Shown: piece after piece, positions 16,928-25,002 of the stretch | How the letters are laid out: every line of letters starts with the position of its first letter | Numbering within the stretch: the first letter of the stretch is position 1 | Assembly (NCBI GenBank): GCA_905479495.1 | Contig: CAJQMR010000011.1 | Span: 1-64,000 of the forward strand | From: an uncultured Anaerolineae bacterium | GTDB lineage: Bacteria > Chloroflexota > Anaerolineae > Promineifilales > Promineifilaceae | Direction: 5' to 3' | DNA length: 64,000 nucleotides | The notes under the pieces: generated by a model | What the model saw: the letters and a program-made list of their open reading frames with translations, nothing else | Told to the model about the DNA's origin: nothing | The model's database searches: none | Program-made: the position numbers and the translations under genes

Positions 16928-17164
16928 CTAGGAATCTGATTGGGGTTTCGGTCCTGGCCGCCGGTCGCGGGCGAGATATTCCTGGACTGCCTTTTCTGTT
17001 GTAAACCAGCCACGCCCCAGCCACTTGACCCAAATCTCACCGGTTCGGGCCAGCAGACGGAGATGACTGTGTGACAACCCGCTTAGCTTGGCAGCCTCGC
17101 TGAGGGAGATGAGCTCGTCCAGTCCTGGCTGGTCGTCGCTGCTCTCATTTGTTGCGTCAGTCAT
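16928..17164 (-). CDS. small MerR/excisionase-like helix-turn-helix protein
   Basis: 78 residues with a HTH_17-type fold: LISLSEAAKLSGLSHSHLRLLARTGEI, then WLGRGWFTTEKAVQEYLARD, the winged helix seen in excisionases and small regulators. The N terminus is acidic and the C terminus basic. It lies just beside the palindromic operator, whose second copy faces the serine recombinase, so it is the best local candidate to bind both sites and to serve as recombination directionality factor or repressor. It does not itself lie downstream of that promoter. Confidence 0.7.
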   Translation of the reverse strand: MTDATNESSDDQPGLDELISLSEAAKLSGLSHSHLRLLARTGEIWVKWLGRGWFTTEKAVQEYLARDRRPGPKPQSDS

Positions 17165-17466
17165 ATAGATTTTAAGGTTGGATGCTTACGTTATTTGATG
17201 ATAGTTGTGCACCCTTGATCCACAACCATTCTATCAAAGCCTTCTGGTTCGTCCATTCAGAATATGCAATCCAATTTTCAGCGGTAATTCATTCGCTGAG
17301 AGGGCCGGTTTTTGGTATCTTAGGCAGGCGGAAAAATCCAGATGCAACGGCCGTATCTCATATTTTCACATTCATCACAGCCAGGTGATATTGTGAAAAA
17401 ATCAAAAATCTATTTCCGGTAAAGCAGTGCCAGCCGTACAAGTTTTAGCCGTCAAAGGAAATTTTC
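17165..17466. other. intergenic region with an inverted repeat upstream of the DUF3883 gene
   Basis: Nested inverted pairs ATTTTCACA...TGTGAAAA (17362-17370 with 17392-17399) and ATCAC...GTGAT (17374-17378 with 17385-17389) form an interrupted hairpin about 65 bases before the ATG at 17467. It could be an operator or a terminator. AAAGGA at about 17455 is the ribosome binding site. Nothing else is evident. Confidence 0.45.
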
Positions 17467-18639
17467 ATGAATCGCGCCATCCTTCAACAATATCTTTCCC
17501 AATACAAAAAAGAGTTTAAGCGTATTAGCAAAGAGGAAATCTATAAGTGGCAAGCAGTGCAGCATTTCCAAAAGAATTGGGACATTGAAGCGGTTGATTT
17601 TGCCGCCATGCTAAAAGAATCCCTGTCCAAAACCAGAAATTTGCTGGTTTCCGGTAATTATTTTCCACGGAGAATGATCGAAGAGGCGGCAGATGCCAGC
17701 CCGGAAGCTGTCCGCCAAGCGTTTATCAATTTATTTGATGAAGAGATAGACTTCCAGGAAAGGGTTCAAACGTTCAGGGAGACGATTCAAAAAGTTATTG
17801 TCCGCGACCACCCAAACAAAAAAACTTATCAAGACGATAGAGCCATCATTGTCTACTTGGTGCTTCGCTATCCAGATGATTATTTTCTGTATAAGTTTCG
17901 GATGTTTAAGGCTTTTTGCGAGCAAGTAGAGGCAGATTACAAGCCGAAAATGGGTGCCTTTACGAACGTTCTGCAATTCAATTTTATTTGTCGGCAGCTT
18001 CGGGAAGAAATTATCCAGGATAATGAGCTGTTGAAGAAGCATAAAGAACGGCTGGGTGATGACGAATATTTTGACCAATCTTTCAACATCCTGACACAAG
18101 ATGTTGTTTACGCGATTACCCGTCACCTTGATTATGATGCCGTTGCTGAAATTGAGCCAACGAAAACGCTTTTGACTTTTGTGCCAATAATGCCAGTTGC
18201 CAAAGCAAAATCCGTGAATCTGAAACCAAAAAAGGTGAATTATGAGGCCCGGCAGAGGCAGCAAAAGAAAATTGGCGACCTGGGCGAACAGCTGGTGCTC
18301 CAATATGAACGAGAAAACTGTAAACCTAAATTACGAGACAAAATTAGACATGTTTCTGTGGAAGAGGGTGATGGCTTAGGGTATGACATTTTATCCTTTG
18401 ATGAGGATGGCAGGGAAAAATATATTGAGGTAAAAACAACAACGGGTGGCGTGGATAGACCGTTTTTTGTGACCGCCAACGAACTTGAGCGCAGCCGACG
18501 TGATGCGGACATATTTATCTTGTACCGCCTGTACAACTTCAAAGAAAAAGAAGACACAGCGGACTTTTTTACGATTGAGGGTGACTTAAGTGCATATTGC
18601 ATAAACCCTGTTCAGTTCCAAGTCGGTCTAGACATTTGA
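17467..18639 (+). CDS. DUF3883 nuclease-like protein
   Basis: 390 residues. The first 250 are helical and unassigned. The C-terminal domain from about 265 (KKIGDLGEQLVLQYE) is DUF3883-like: Asp307 in GLGYDILSF and the Glu321-x-Lys323 pair in KYIEVKTT fit the active site of PD-(D/E)XK nucleases, and a later RRDADIFILYRLY segment completes the fold. DUF3883 domains are common in restriction and defence loci, often with helicases. Here it stands upstream of a type I restriction operon without a helicase partner. The catalytic residues look intact, but nuclease activity is inferred. Confidence 0.75.
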   Translation: MNRAILQQYLSQYKKEFKRISKEEIYKWQAVQHFQKNWDIEAVDFAAMLKESLSKTRNLLVSGNYFPRRMIEEAADASPEAVRQAFINLFDEEIDFQERVQTFRETIQKVIVRDHPNKKTYQDDRAIIVYLVLRYPDDYFLYKFRMFKAFCEQVEADYKPKMGAFTNVLQFNFICRQLREEIIQDNELLKKHKERLGDDEYFDQSFNILTQDVVYAITRHLDYDAVAEIEPTKTLLTFVPIMPVAKAKSVNLKPKKVNYEARQRQQKKIGDLGEQLVLQYERENCKPKLRDKIRHVSVEEGDGLGYDILSFDEDGREKYIEVKTTTGGVDRPFFVTANELERSRRDADIFILYRLYNFKEKEDTADFFTIEGDLSAYCINPVQFQVGLDI

Positions 18640-18728
18640 TTTAGATTTATTTTTAACAACCAAGCATTGCTTCAAGGTAACTATCAAAGAGCAAAATTCA
18701 AATACCATAGAGGAAAAAGGAATTTGAT

Positions 18729-19595
18729 ATGCAGACGGTTTCCAGACTAGGAAAGCAGATACGAAGGGTCTTCTCAAGAAGCCAACAGACAATTTCACGT
18801 AACCCACTGGGAAGCCTTATAGTAACTTTGCTTATCATTTTAGGAAGTTGGGCAGTTGTCAAGGCTTCATGGCAAGGACATTCAGGTTTTTCGGATACTA
18901 CAGTTTTGCAATGGCTAGAGTTGATTATCGTGCCAATTACCTTAGCTGTGGGAGCCTATTACTTTAGCGAATCGCAAAGTCGAAGCGAACAGCTTATTGC
19001 TGCAAATCACGATGAGGAAGTTTTGTTGCAGGGTTATATGGAGTCAATGTCTGAACTTGTCCTTGAAAAGCAATTGCGTAAGGCAACCGGAAATACAAAG
19101 GAAGAGGAAGACCTGAGAAATGTGGCTAGATCACGGACGCTGATCACACTGAGAGGCCTTGTGACCCCAAATCCAGACGGCCATAACAGACGACGGGCGA
19201 GTCTGCTGCGTTTTTTGTATGAGACAAAATTAATAGACAATCAGGATACAATTGTAAGCCTTGAAAAAGCTAATTTCGAAGTTGCCTATGCCCGTAAATT
19301 CGTTTTGGAGAATGCTAATTTAAAGCGTGCAGATTTTTATAGAGCTTATTTGCGTCGCGCAAATCTTAAGAATGCAAATTTGGCCGGTGCCTATCTGGTA
19401 AGGGCCAATTTACGCAAGGCTGACCTGACAGGTGCTGACCTGCGTGAAGCTAATCTGCGTGGAGCTAATTTGTCTAAAGCTAATCTCCAAAATGCAGATT
19501 TGACAGGTGCCACCTTTGGTGAATACAAAAAAAAGCAAACTATTTGGCCGGAAGGCTTCGATTGGAAAAATTGTGGCGCAAAACTCCACAAATGA
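18729..19595 (+). CDS. membrane-anchored pentapeptide-repeat protein
   Basis: 288 residues. Two hydrophobic segments (about 28-46 and 61-80) are followed by a charged linker and then pentapeptide repeats from about 178 to 270 (AYLRRANLKNANLAGAYLVRANL type). The tail after the repeats is short (TIWPEGFDWKNCG), a common ending in cyanobacterial and Chloroflexota members. It lies between the DUF3883 gene and hsdM in the same direction, only 37 bases before hsdM, so it may be cotranscribed with the restriction operon. Its function is unknown. Confidence 0.75.
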   Translation: MQTVSRLGKQIRRVFSRSQQTISRNPLGSLIVTLLIILGSWAVVKASWQGHSGFSDTTVLQWLELIIVPITLAVGAYYFSESQSRSEQLIAANHDEEVLLQGYMESMSELVLEKQLRKATGNTKEEEDLRNVARSRTLITLRGLVTPNPDGHNRRRASLLRFLYETKLIDNQDTIVSLEKANFEVAYARKFVLENANLKRADFYRAYLRRANLKNANLAGAYLVRANLRKADLTGADLREANLRGANLSKANLQNADLTGATFGEYKKKQTIWPEGFDWKNCGAKLHK

Positions 19596-19632
19596 TATGA
19601 ACCTCAAATTGGTTACTGGATAAAGATTACGA

Positions 19633-22065
19633 ATGGCGATTAAAAAGACTGAACTGTATGCCTCCCTCTGGCAGTCATGTGATGAACTGCGCGGCGGCAT
19701 GGATGCTTCCCAATACAAAGATTACGTTCTCACCTTTCTCTTCATGAAGTATGTCTCCGACAAGTATGCTGGAGACCCGCACGGCCTCATCACCATTCCG
19801 GTTGGTGGCTCTTTTGCCGACATGGTGAAGCTGAAGGGCGACAAAGAGATTGGCGACAAAATCAATAAAATCATTGGCCAGCTGGCGGAAACCAATGAGC
19901 TGAAAAGCGTCATTGACGTGGCCGACTTTAACGATGAGGACAAGCTGGGCAAGGGCAAAGAAATGGTGGATCGCCTGACCAAGCTGGTGGCGATTTTTGA
20001 AGGGCTGGACCTGAGCGCTAACCGGGCTGAAGGGGATGACCTGCTGGGGGATGCCTACGAATATTTGATGCGCCACTTTGCCACCGAGTCGGGCAAGAGT
20101 AAGGGGCAGTTTTACACGCCTGCTGAGGTGTCGCGGGTGCTGGCCAGGGTGGTCGGCGTGAGCAAGACGACGCCGCAGGATAAGACGGTGTATGACCCGA
20201 CCTGTGGCTCCGGTTCGCTGCTGCTAAAGGTGGCGGACGAAGCGCCGCGCGGCCTGTCGATTTACGGGCAGGAGATGGACAACGCCACCGCCGCCCTGGC
20301 CCGGATGAACATGATTTTGCATGATAACCCAACCGCCGAAATCTGGCAGGCCAATACGCTGGCTTCGCCGCACTGGCTGAAACCGGATGGTAACTTGCAA
20401 ACGTTTGATTTTGCCGTGGCCAATCCGCCGTTCTCGTACAAGTCGTGGAGCAATGGTGTGAACACGGAAGAGGATGAGTTTGGCCGGTTTGAATACGGCA
20501 CGCCGCCAGCCAAGAATGGCGATTACGCCTTCCTGCTGCACATCCTGAAAGCGTTGAAGAGTACGGGGAAGGCGGCCGTTATTTTGCCCCACGGCGTTTT
20601 GTTTCGCGGGAACGTGGAGGCGGATATTCGCCGCAACCTGATCCGGCAGGGAGTCATCAAGGGGATTATTGGGCTGCCGCCCAATCTGTTTTACGGCACC
20701 GGCATTCCCGCCTGCATCATCGTCATCGACAAGGCGGGGGCAGAGGAGCGCGAGGGCATCTTTATGGTAGATGCCAGCCGGGGGTTTATGAAGGATGGCA
20801 ACAAAAACCGACTGCGCAGCCGCGACATTCACAAGATTGTGGATGTGTTTAATAAGCAGCTGACGCTGCCTGGGTATGCCCGGCTGGTGCCGTTGAGTGA
20901 AATTGAGAAAAACGAGTACAACCTGAACATTCCTCGCTACATCGACAGCAGCGAACCGGAAGATGTGCATGACCTGTACGCCCACCTGAACGGCGGGATT
21001 CCGCAGCGGGATATTGATGAACTGGAGGCTTACTGGCAGGTGTTCCCCACGCTGCGCCGCAGCCTGTTCCGCCCCAATGGGCAGCCGGGCTACAGCGAGG
21101 CGCTCGTGGCTGCCGGGCAGGTGAGAGCCACCATTTTGCACCACCCGGAGTTCCAGACGTTTAAGGGTGAGACGCTCGCACGCTACGAAGCGTGGCGCGA
21201 GGCGCACGCCGACTGGCTGCACGGGTTGACAGTGGGAGATGACCCCAAGGCGTTGATTTTTGACCTGTCTGAGGACTTGTTGGCCCGGTTTGCCGGGGCG
21301 GCGCTGATGGATAAGTACGCCGTTTACCAGCTCATCATGGATTATTGGGCAGAGACGATGCAGGATGATGTGTACGTGATTACCCAGGATGGTTGGGCGG
21401 CGGGCGGGGTGCTGCGCGAGCTGAAGACGAAAAATGGCGAACGGAGCCGGGAGACGCCCGACCTGGTGCTGAACAGGCGCAAATACAAGGCAGATTTGAT
21501 CTCGCCTGCGCTAATTGTGGCCCGCTATTTTGCCGAGGAGCAGGCGGAGATTGAGCGCTTGCAAGGGGAGCAGGACAGCCTAAGCCAGGAGTTGGATACG
21601 CTGGTGGAAGAACACAGCGGCGAAGAGGGGCTGCTGGAGGAAGCGACCAATGATAAGGGCAACCTGACCAAAACGGGGCTAAGAAAGCGGCTGAAAGAGA
21701 TTGCCGACGACCCAGAATTTGCCGATGAGTTGGCCGTGCTGGAACAGTGCCAAACGTTGATGGACGCAGAGGCGGCGGCAAAGAAGGCAGTGAAGGCGGC
21801 GCAGGAAGCGCTGGATAAACAAGTGTTTACCCGCTATCCTAAACTGAGTGAGGTGGAGATAAAGCAGCTGGTGATTGCCGACAAGTGGCAGGCGGCGCTG
21901 CAAGCGGCGATTGAGGCCGAAATTGAGCGGGTGACGCAGCAGCTGGCCAATCGGGTGCAGGCACTGACCGAACGGTATGCCGAACCGCTGCCCCAGATTG
22001 TGGATAAGGTTGCCGTACTAGCTTGTAAGGTGGAGAAGCATCTGCAAAAAATGAGTGCGGCATGA
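19633..22065 (+). CDS. hsdM: type I restriction-modification DNA methyltransferase
   Basis: An 810-residue N6-adenine methyltransferase subunit. The helical HsdM N-terminal domain (about 5-145) is followed by the catalytic domain, with the SAM-binding motif DPTCGSGSLL at 188-197 and the target-adenine motif NPPF at 264-267. Family members are usually near 500 residues. This one has about 300 extra C-terminal residues, Glu/Lys-rich and coiled-coil-like (EEQAEIERLQGEQDSLSQEL). It transfers methyl groups to one adenine per strand of a bipartite site chosen by HsdS. The stop overlaps hsdS by four bases (ATGA). Confidence 0.95.
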   Translation: MAIKKTELYASLWQSCDELRGGMDASQYKDYVLTFLFMKYVSDKYAGDPHGLITIPVGGSFADMVKLKGDKEIGDKINKIIGQLAETNELKSVIDVADFNDEDKLGKGKEMVDRLTKLVAIFEGLDLSANRAEGDDLLGDAYEYLMRHFATESGKSKGQFYTPAEVSRVLARVVGVSKTTPQDKTVYDPTCGSGSLLLKVADEAPRGLSIYGQEMDNATAALARMNMILHDNPTAEIWQANTLASPHWLKPDGNLQTFDFAVANPPFSYKSWSNGVNTEEDEFGRFEYGTPPAKNGDYAFLLHILKALKSTGKAAVILPHGVLFRGNVEADIRRNLIRQGVIKGIIGLPPNLFYGTGIPACIIVIDKAGAEEREGIFMVDASRGFMKDGNKNRLRSRDIHKIVDVFNKQLTLPGYARLVPLSEIEKNEYNLNIPRYIDSSEPEDVHDLYAHLNGGIPQRDIDELEAYWQVFPTLRRSLFRPNGQPGYSEALVAAGQVRATILHHPEFQTFKGETLARYEAWREAHADWLHGLTVGDDPKALIFDLSEDLLARFAGAALMDKYAVYQLIMDYWAETMQDDVYVITQDGWAAGGVLRELKTKNGERSRETPDLVLNRRKYKADLISPALIVARYFAEEQAEIERLQGEQDSLSQELDTLVEEHSGEEGLLEEATNDKGNLTKTGLRKRLKEIADDPEFADELAVLEQCQTLMDAEAAAKKAVKAAQEALDKQVFTRYPKLSEVEIKQLVIADKWQAALQAAIEAEIERVTQQLANRVQALTERYAEPLPQIVDKVAVLACKVEKHLQKMSAA

Positions 22066-23324
22066 CAAAGGCAGATTATAAGCAGACAGAGGTCGGACTA
22101 ATCCCAGAGGACTGGGAAGTTATCGAATTAAGGAATTTAACTTCAGAAATCGGTGATGGCATTCACGCTACGCCAATTTATTCTGATCGTGGTGAATACT
22201 ACTTTGTTAATGGAAACAACCTCGAAAATGGTGATATTGTAATCAACCCTGACACCAAAAGAGCGGATGCAGCGGAATATAGAAAGTATAGAAAGAATCT
22301 CGACGAAAGAAGTATTCTGCTTTCGATAAATGGAACAATTGGGAATGTTGCATTCTATACGGGTGAACCAATCATTTTAGGGAAAAGTGCTGCTTACCTA
22401 AATATCAAAAATGGCACCTCAAGAAAATACATCTATTTCAGTTTACAAACCAATTATGTAACAAGGTTATTTGATGATGCTTTAACTGGAACAACGATCA
22501 AGAATCTTGGACTTGGTGCAATTCGGACAACACCAATTGCAATTCCAAAAGATAAAAATGAACAACACGCGATTGCGGAAGCGCTGTCTGATGTGGATGG
22601 GCTGATTGCGGGGTTGGATAAGTTGATTGCGAAGAAGCGGGCGGTGAAGCAGGCAGCGATGCAGCAGCTTCTCACGGGGAAGACGAGGTTGCCGGGGTTT
22701 GGAAACGGCCGTGGCTACAAACAAACCGAAATTGGTCAAATACCAGAAGATTGGCAAATCCTATCAGTGGGAGATATTGCGGATTTTGCAAATGGTAAAC
22801 CGCATGAAAGCTCTGTTTCTAAACATGGCTTATTTAATTTGATAACGCTTGATAGTGTAGACATAGATGGAAGTTTGAAGGCAGACCACAAGAGAATAGA
22901 TTTCTATGATGGTTCACTCAAGAAAAACGACATTGTAATTATCTTGAGTGATTTGGCTCATGGAAATCTTTTGGGCATGTGCGATCTAATTCCAACAAAT
23001 GGACAGTATGTTTTGAATCAACGAGTGGGTAGATTAAGGGTTTGGGAAGGTTGCTCGCCACATTACATTCGTTTACAGATAAACAGAAATCAAAACTTTT
23101 TTAAAACTCGTGGACAAGGTACTTCACAAAAACACATATACAAAAGAGATGTAGCAGCTCTTAAAATTCCAATGCCGGAGCTTAAGGAACAGCAATCAAT
23201 ATCCGCGGTTCTTTATGATATGGATGCGGAAATCACCGCTCTGGAAGCACGTCGCGCCAAAACCCAGGCCATCAAACAAGGCATGATGCAAGAACTACTC
23301 ACCGGGAGGACCCGCCTGCTATGA
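22062..23324 (+). CDS. hsdS: type I restriction-modification specificity subunit
   Basis: A 420-residue specificity subunit with two target-recognition domains (about 10-160 and 225-370), each followed by a conserved helical region. The two halves are internal repeats: DYKQTEVGLIPEDW against GYKQTEIGQIPEDW at the starts, and MQQLLTGKTRL against MMQELLTGRTRL at the ends. Each domain reads half of a bipartite DNA site, and the helices set the spacing. Both junctions with neighbours are four-base ATGA overlaps. A degenerate copy of its 3' end lies downstream at 24297-24365, showing that this locus has been rearranged. Confidence 0.93.
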   Translation: MTKADYKQTEVGLIPEDWEVIELRNLTSEIGDGIHATPIYSDRGEYYFVNGNNLENGDIVINPDTKRADAAEYRKYRKNLDERSILLSINGTIGNVAFYTGEPIILGKSAAYLNIKNGTSRKYIYFSLQTNYVTRLFDDALTGTTIKNLGLGAIRTTPIAIPKDKNEQHAIAEALSDVDGLIAGLDKLIAKKRAVKQAAMQQLLTGKTRLPGFGNGRGYKQTEIGQIPEDWQILSVGDIADFANGKPHESSVSKHGLFNLITLDSVDIDGSLKADHKRIDFYDGSLKKNDIVIILSDLAHGNLLGMCDLIPTNGQYVLNQRVGRLRVWEGCSPHYIRLQINRNQNFFKTRGQGTSQKHIYKRDVAALKIPMPELKEQQSISAVLYDMDAEITALEARRAKTQAIKQGMMQELLTGRTRLL

Positions 23325-24256
23325 ACCAACCTAAAAGCTACTACCGCATCATGCTGGGCAAAGGCAGCATGTACGCCACCGAATGCCATGAAGGTGGCTT
23401 CATCGGCGTCGATTTTGGCATGGACATTGACTTCACCAACAAACTCCCCGACGATTGGCGCGAATTCAACAAAAAACAGATTCCCGTTTACCAACAAAAG
23501 AACCCCGGTAAATCGAAAGTGGCGGCAGGGTTAGCCTGCGGCGCTATTCACACCGTTTCCAAAGGCATCAAACAAGGAGACATCGTTTTTTGCCCCGATG
23601 GCAGCGGCAGTTACCTCGTGGGTGAGGTCGTCTCCGACTACAGCTACCATCCTGGTGAAATTTTACCCCATCGTCGCGCAGTCAGCTGGTACCCACAAGC
23701 CGTCGAGCGCAGCGTGATGAGCGAGCCTTTACAAAACTCCACCGGCTCCGTAGGCACCGTTAGCAACATCACCAAATACACCGAAGAGCTTGAGCAGCTT
23801 CTGGCCGGAAACACGCCAGCCAAAGTCATCGCCACCGATCCAGATATCGAAAACGTTTTTAGTTTTGTCTTTGAAAAACATCTAGAAGATTTCCTGGTTA
23901 AGAATTGGCACAGCACCGCCCTTGGTAAAAAGTACAACATTTTTGAGGAAGATGGCGAGCTGGTTGGTCAGCAATATCCCAGCGACACCGGCCCCATCGA
24001 CATTTTAGCCATCAGCAAAGACCAAAAAGAGCTGCTCATTGTGGAGCTCAAACGCGGCCGGGCCAGCGATGTGGTCGTGGGCCAGATTCAGCGCTACATG
24101 GGCTACGTCGCCGAAGAACTGGCCGAACAAGGCCAAACCGTCAAGGGCGTCATCATCGCCCTGGAAAAAGATTTACGTCTCCAGCGTGCCCTACGCGTCA
24201 CGCAAAACATCGACTTCTACCGGTATCAGGTCAGCTTCAAATTAAACAAGCAGTAA
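23321..24256 (+). CDS. NucS/DUF91-like endonuclease in the restriction operon
   Basis: 311 residues. The C-terminal half is a PD-(D/E)XK nuclease of the NucS/DUF91 type: FEKHLEDFLVKNW at about 184, Asp227 in SDTGPIDILA and the Glu242-Lys244 pair in LLIVELKRGRASDVVVGQIQR. The N-terminal half (about 1-125) is a separate domain, possibly PUA/EVE-like, that might sense modified DNA. This is inference. The gene is translationally coupled to hsdS and precedes hsdR. It could be an extra effector of the restriction system or a captured standalone nuclease. Confidence 0.8.
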   Translation: MNQPKSYYRIMLGKGSMYATECHEGGFIGVDFGMDIDFTNKLPDDWREFNKKQIPVYQQKNPGKSKVAAGLACGAIHTVSKGIKQGDIVFCPDGSGSYLVGEVVSDYSYHPGEILPHRRAVSWYPQAVERSVMSEPLQNSTGSVGTVSNITKYTEELEQLLAGNTPAKVIATDPDIENVFSFVFEKHLEDFLVKNWHSTALGKKYNIFEEDGELVGQQYPSDTGPIDILAISKDQKELLIVELKRGRASDVVVGQIQRYMGYVAEELAEQGQTVKGVIIALEKDLRLQRALRVTQNIDFYRYQVSFKLNKQ

Positions 24257-24296
24257 CGGGATTGGCACCACCTATTTATGAGCGCGAACAAATCAA

Positions 24297-24365
24297 CGCA
24301 AAACTCAGGCCAACAAACAAGGCATGATGCAAGACCTTTTCACCGGTAGGGCACGCTACGTTTAA
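24297..24365 (+). pseudogene. remnant of a duplicated hsdS 3' end
   Basis: Twenty-two codons plus TAA read RKTQANKQGMMQDLFTGRARYV, close to the terminal AKTQAIKQGMMQELLTGRTR of HsdS (23250-23320). It lies after the NucS-like gene, as if hsdS had once ended here. Most simply, a duplication or insertion placed the NucS-like gene within the operon. Confidence 0.75.
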
Positions 24366-24380
24366 TATAGGAGGTAAACA

Positions 24381-24974
24381 ATGAGCATTATTCAAAAAAT
24401 TGCTTGTAAATTAGGATTTCACAAATATGGAGATTGGCAATACGTTGCACCCGACAAATGCGAACAAATGCGTGTTTGTATGGCCGACAATCAGCATATT
24501 GAGTATCTAACAAAAAAACATGCTTTTGGAGGAGAATGGGAGTTTAATTATCTTGTACTAAAACATGTTTTTGGAGAATGGGAATATGTGTCAGAAGATA
24601 CGTGTGACCAGAAACGAGTATGTGTCAGAGACGGTTACACTGAACATCGAAAGGATATGCACAAATATGGAGAATGGGAATTTGTAGCTTCCGATAAGTG
24701 CGAGCAAAAACGAATCTGTATCAGAGATGGTCACACTGAATATCGAACTGTTCGGCATGATTTTGAAATTATCGACCAAAGCACAAACCCAAATTGCTCA
24801 ACTTGCGGAGGTACGGGAAGTTATTATGTAGAACCTTGGACTTCAGAACCTGGTGAGAAGTATGATATGCAAACTTTGCCACCTGAGGCATTCGAAGAGT
24901 CGGGAAATTTAACCTGTAATTGTGTTACCTACACAAGAAAATGCAAGAGATGCGAATTTACAACTAAGAGTTAA
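24381..24974 (+). CDS. Cys-rich tandem-repeat protein between hsdS and hsdR
   Basis: 197 residues. A module of about 32-48 residues is repeated three times, beginning at His14, His62 and His94: H-x-(Y/F)-G-x-W-(E/Q)-(Y/F)-V, then D-x-C-x5-C (Cys pairs 27/33, 75/81, 107/113) and RDG-(Y/H)-TE. A fourth, partial module starts near His47. The C terminus adds CSTCGG (139-144) and a C-x-C...C-x2-C set (179-191). The spacing implies zinc binding, one ion per repeat. The N terminus CKLGFHKYGDW recalls small phage zinc proteins. AGGAGG precedes the ATG. I know of no named function, and its place inside a restriction operon is unusual. Confidence 0.7.
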   Translation: MSIIQKIACKLGFHKYGDWQYVAPDKCEQMRVCMADNQHIEYLTKKHAFGGEWEFNYLVLKHVFGEWEYVSEDTCDQKRVCVRDGYTEHRKDMHKYGEWEFVASDKCEQKRICIRDGHTEYRTVRHDFEIIDQSTNPNCSTCGGTGSYYVEPWTSEPGEKYDMQTLPPEAFEESGNLTCNCVTYTRKCKRCEFTTKS

Positions 24975-25002
24975 AAAACGCCAAAAATAAAAGGCTGCTT
25001 TT

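Noticed and set aside
11844..17466. A left-hand attachment site duplicating the tRNA-Asp 3' end
   Set aside because: I compared the gene-free stretches with the tRNA 3' half and saw no convincing duplicate, so the left border of the island cannot be placed in this window.
2200..19595. Quinolone-resistance (Qnr-like) role for the pentapeptide-repeat proteins
   Set aside because: Both have signal or membrane segments and lack Qnr length and loops, so gyrase mimicry is not supported.
20224..21222. A 332-codon minus-strand open frame opposite hsdM
   Set aside because: It is a shadow of hsdM, whose methylase motifs are complete; no domain is visible in the antisense product.
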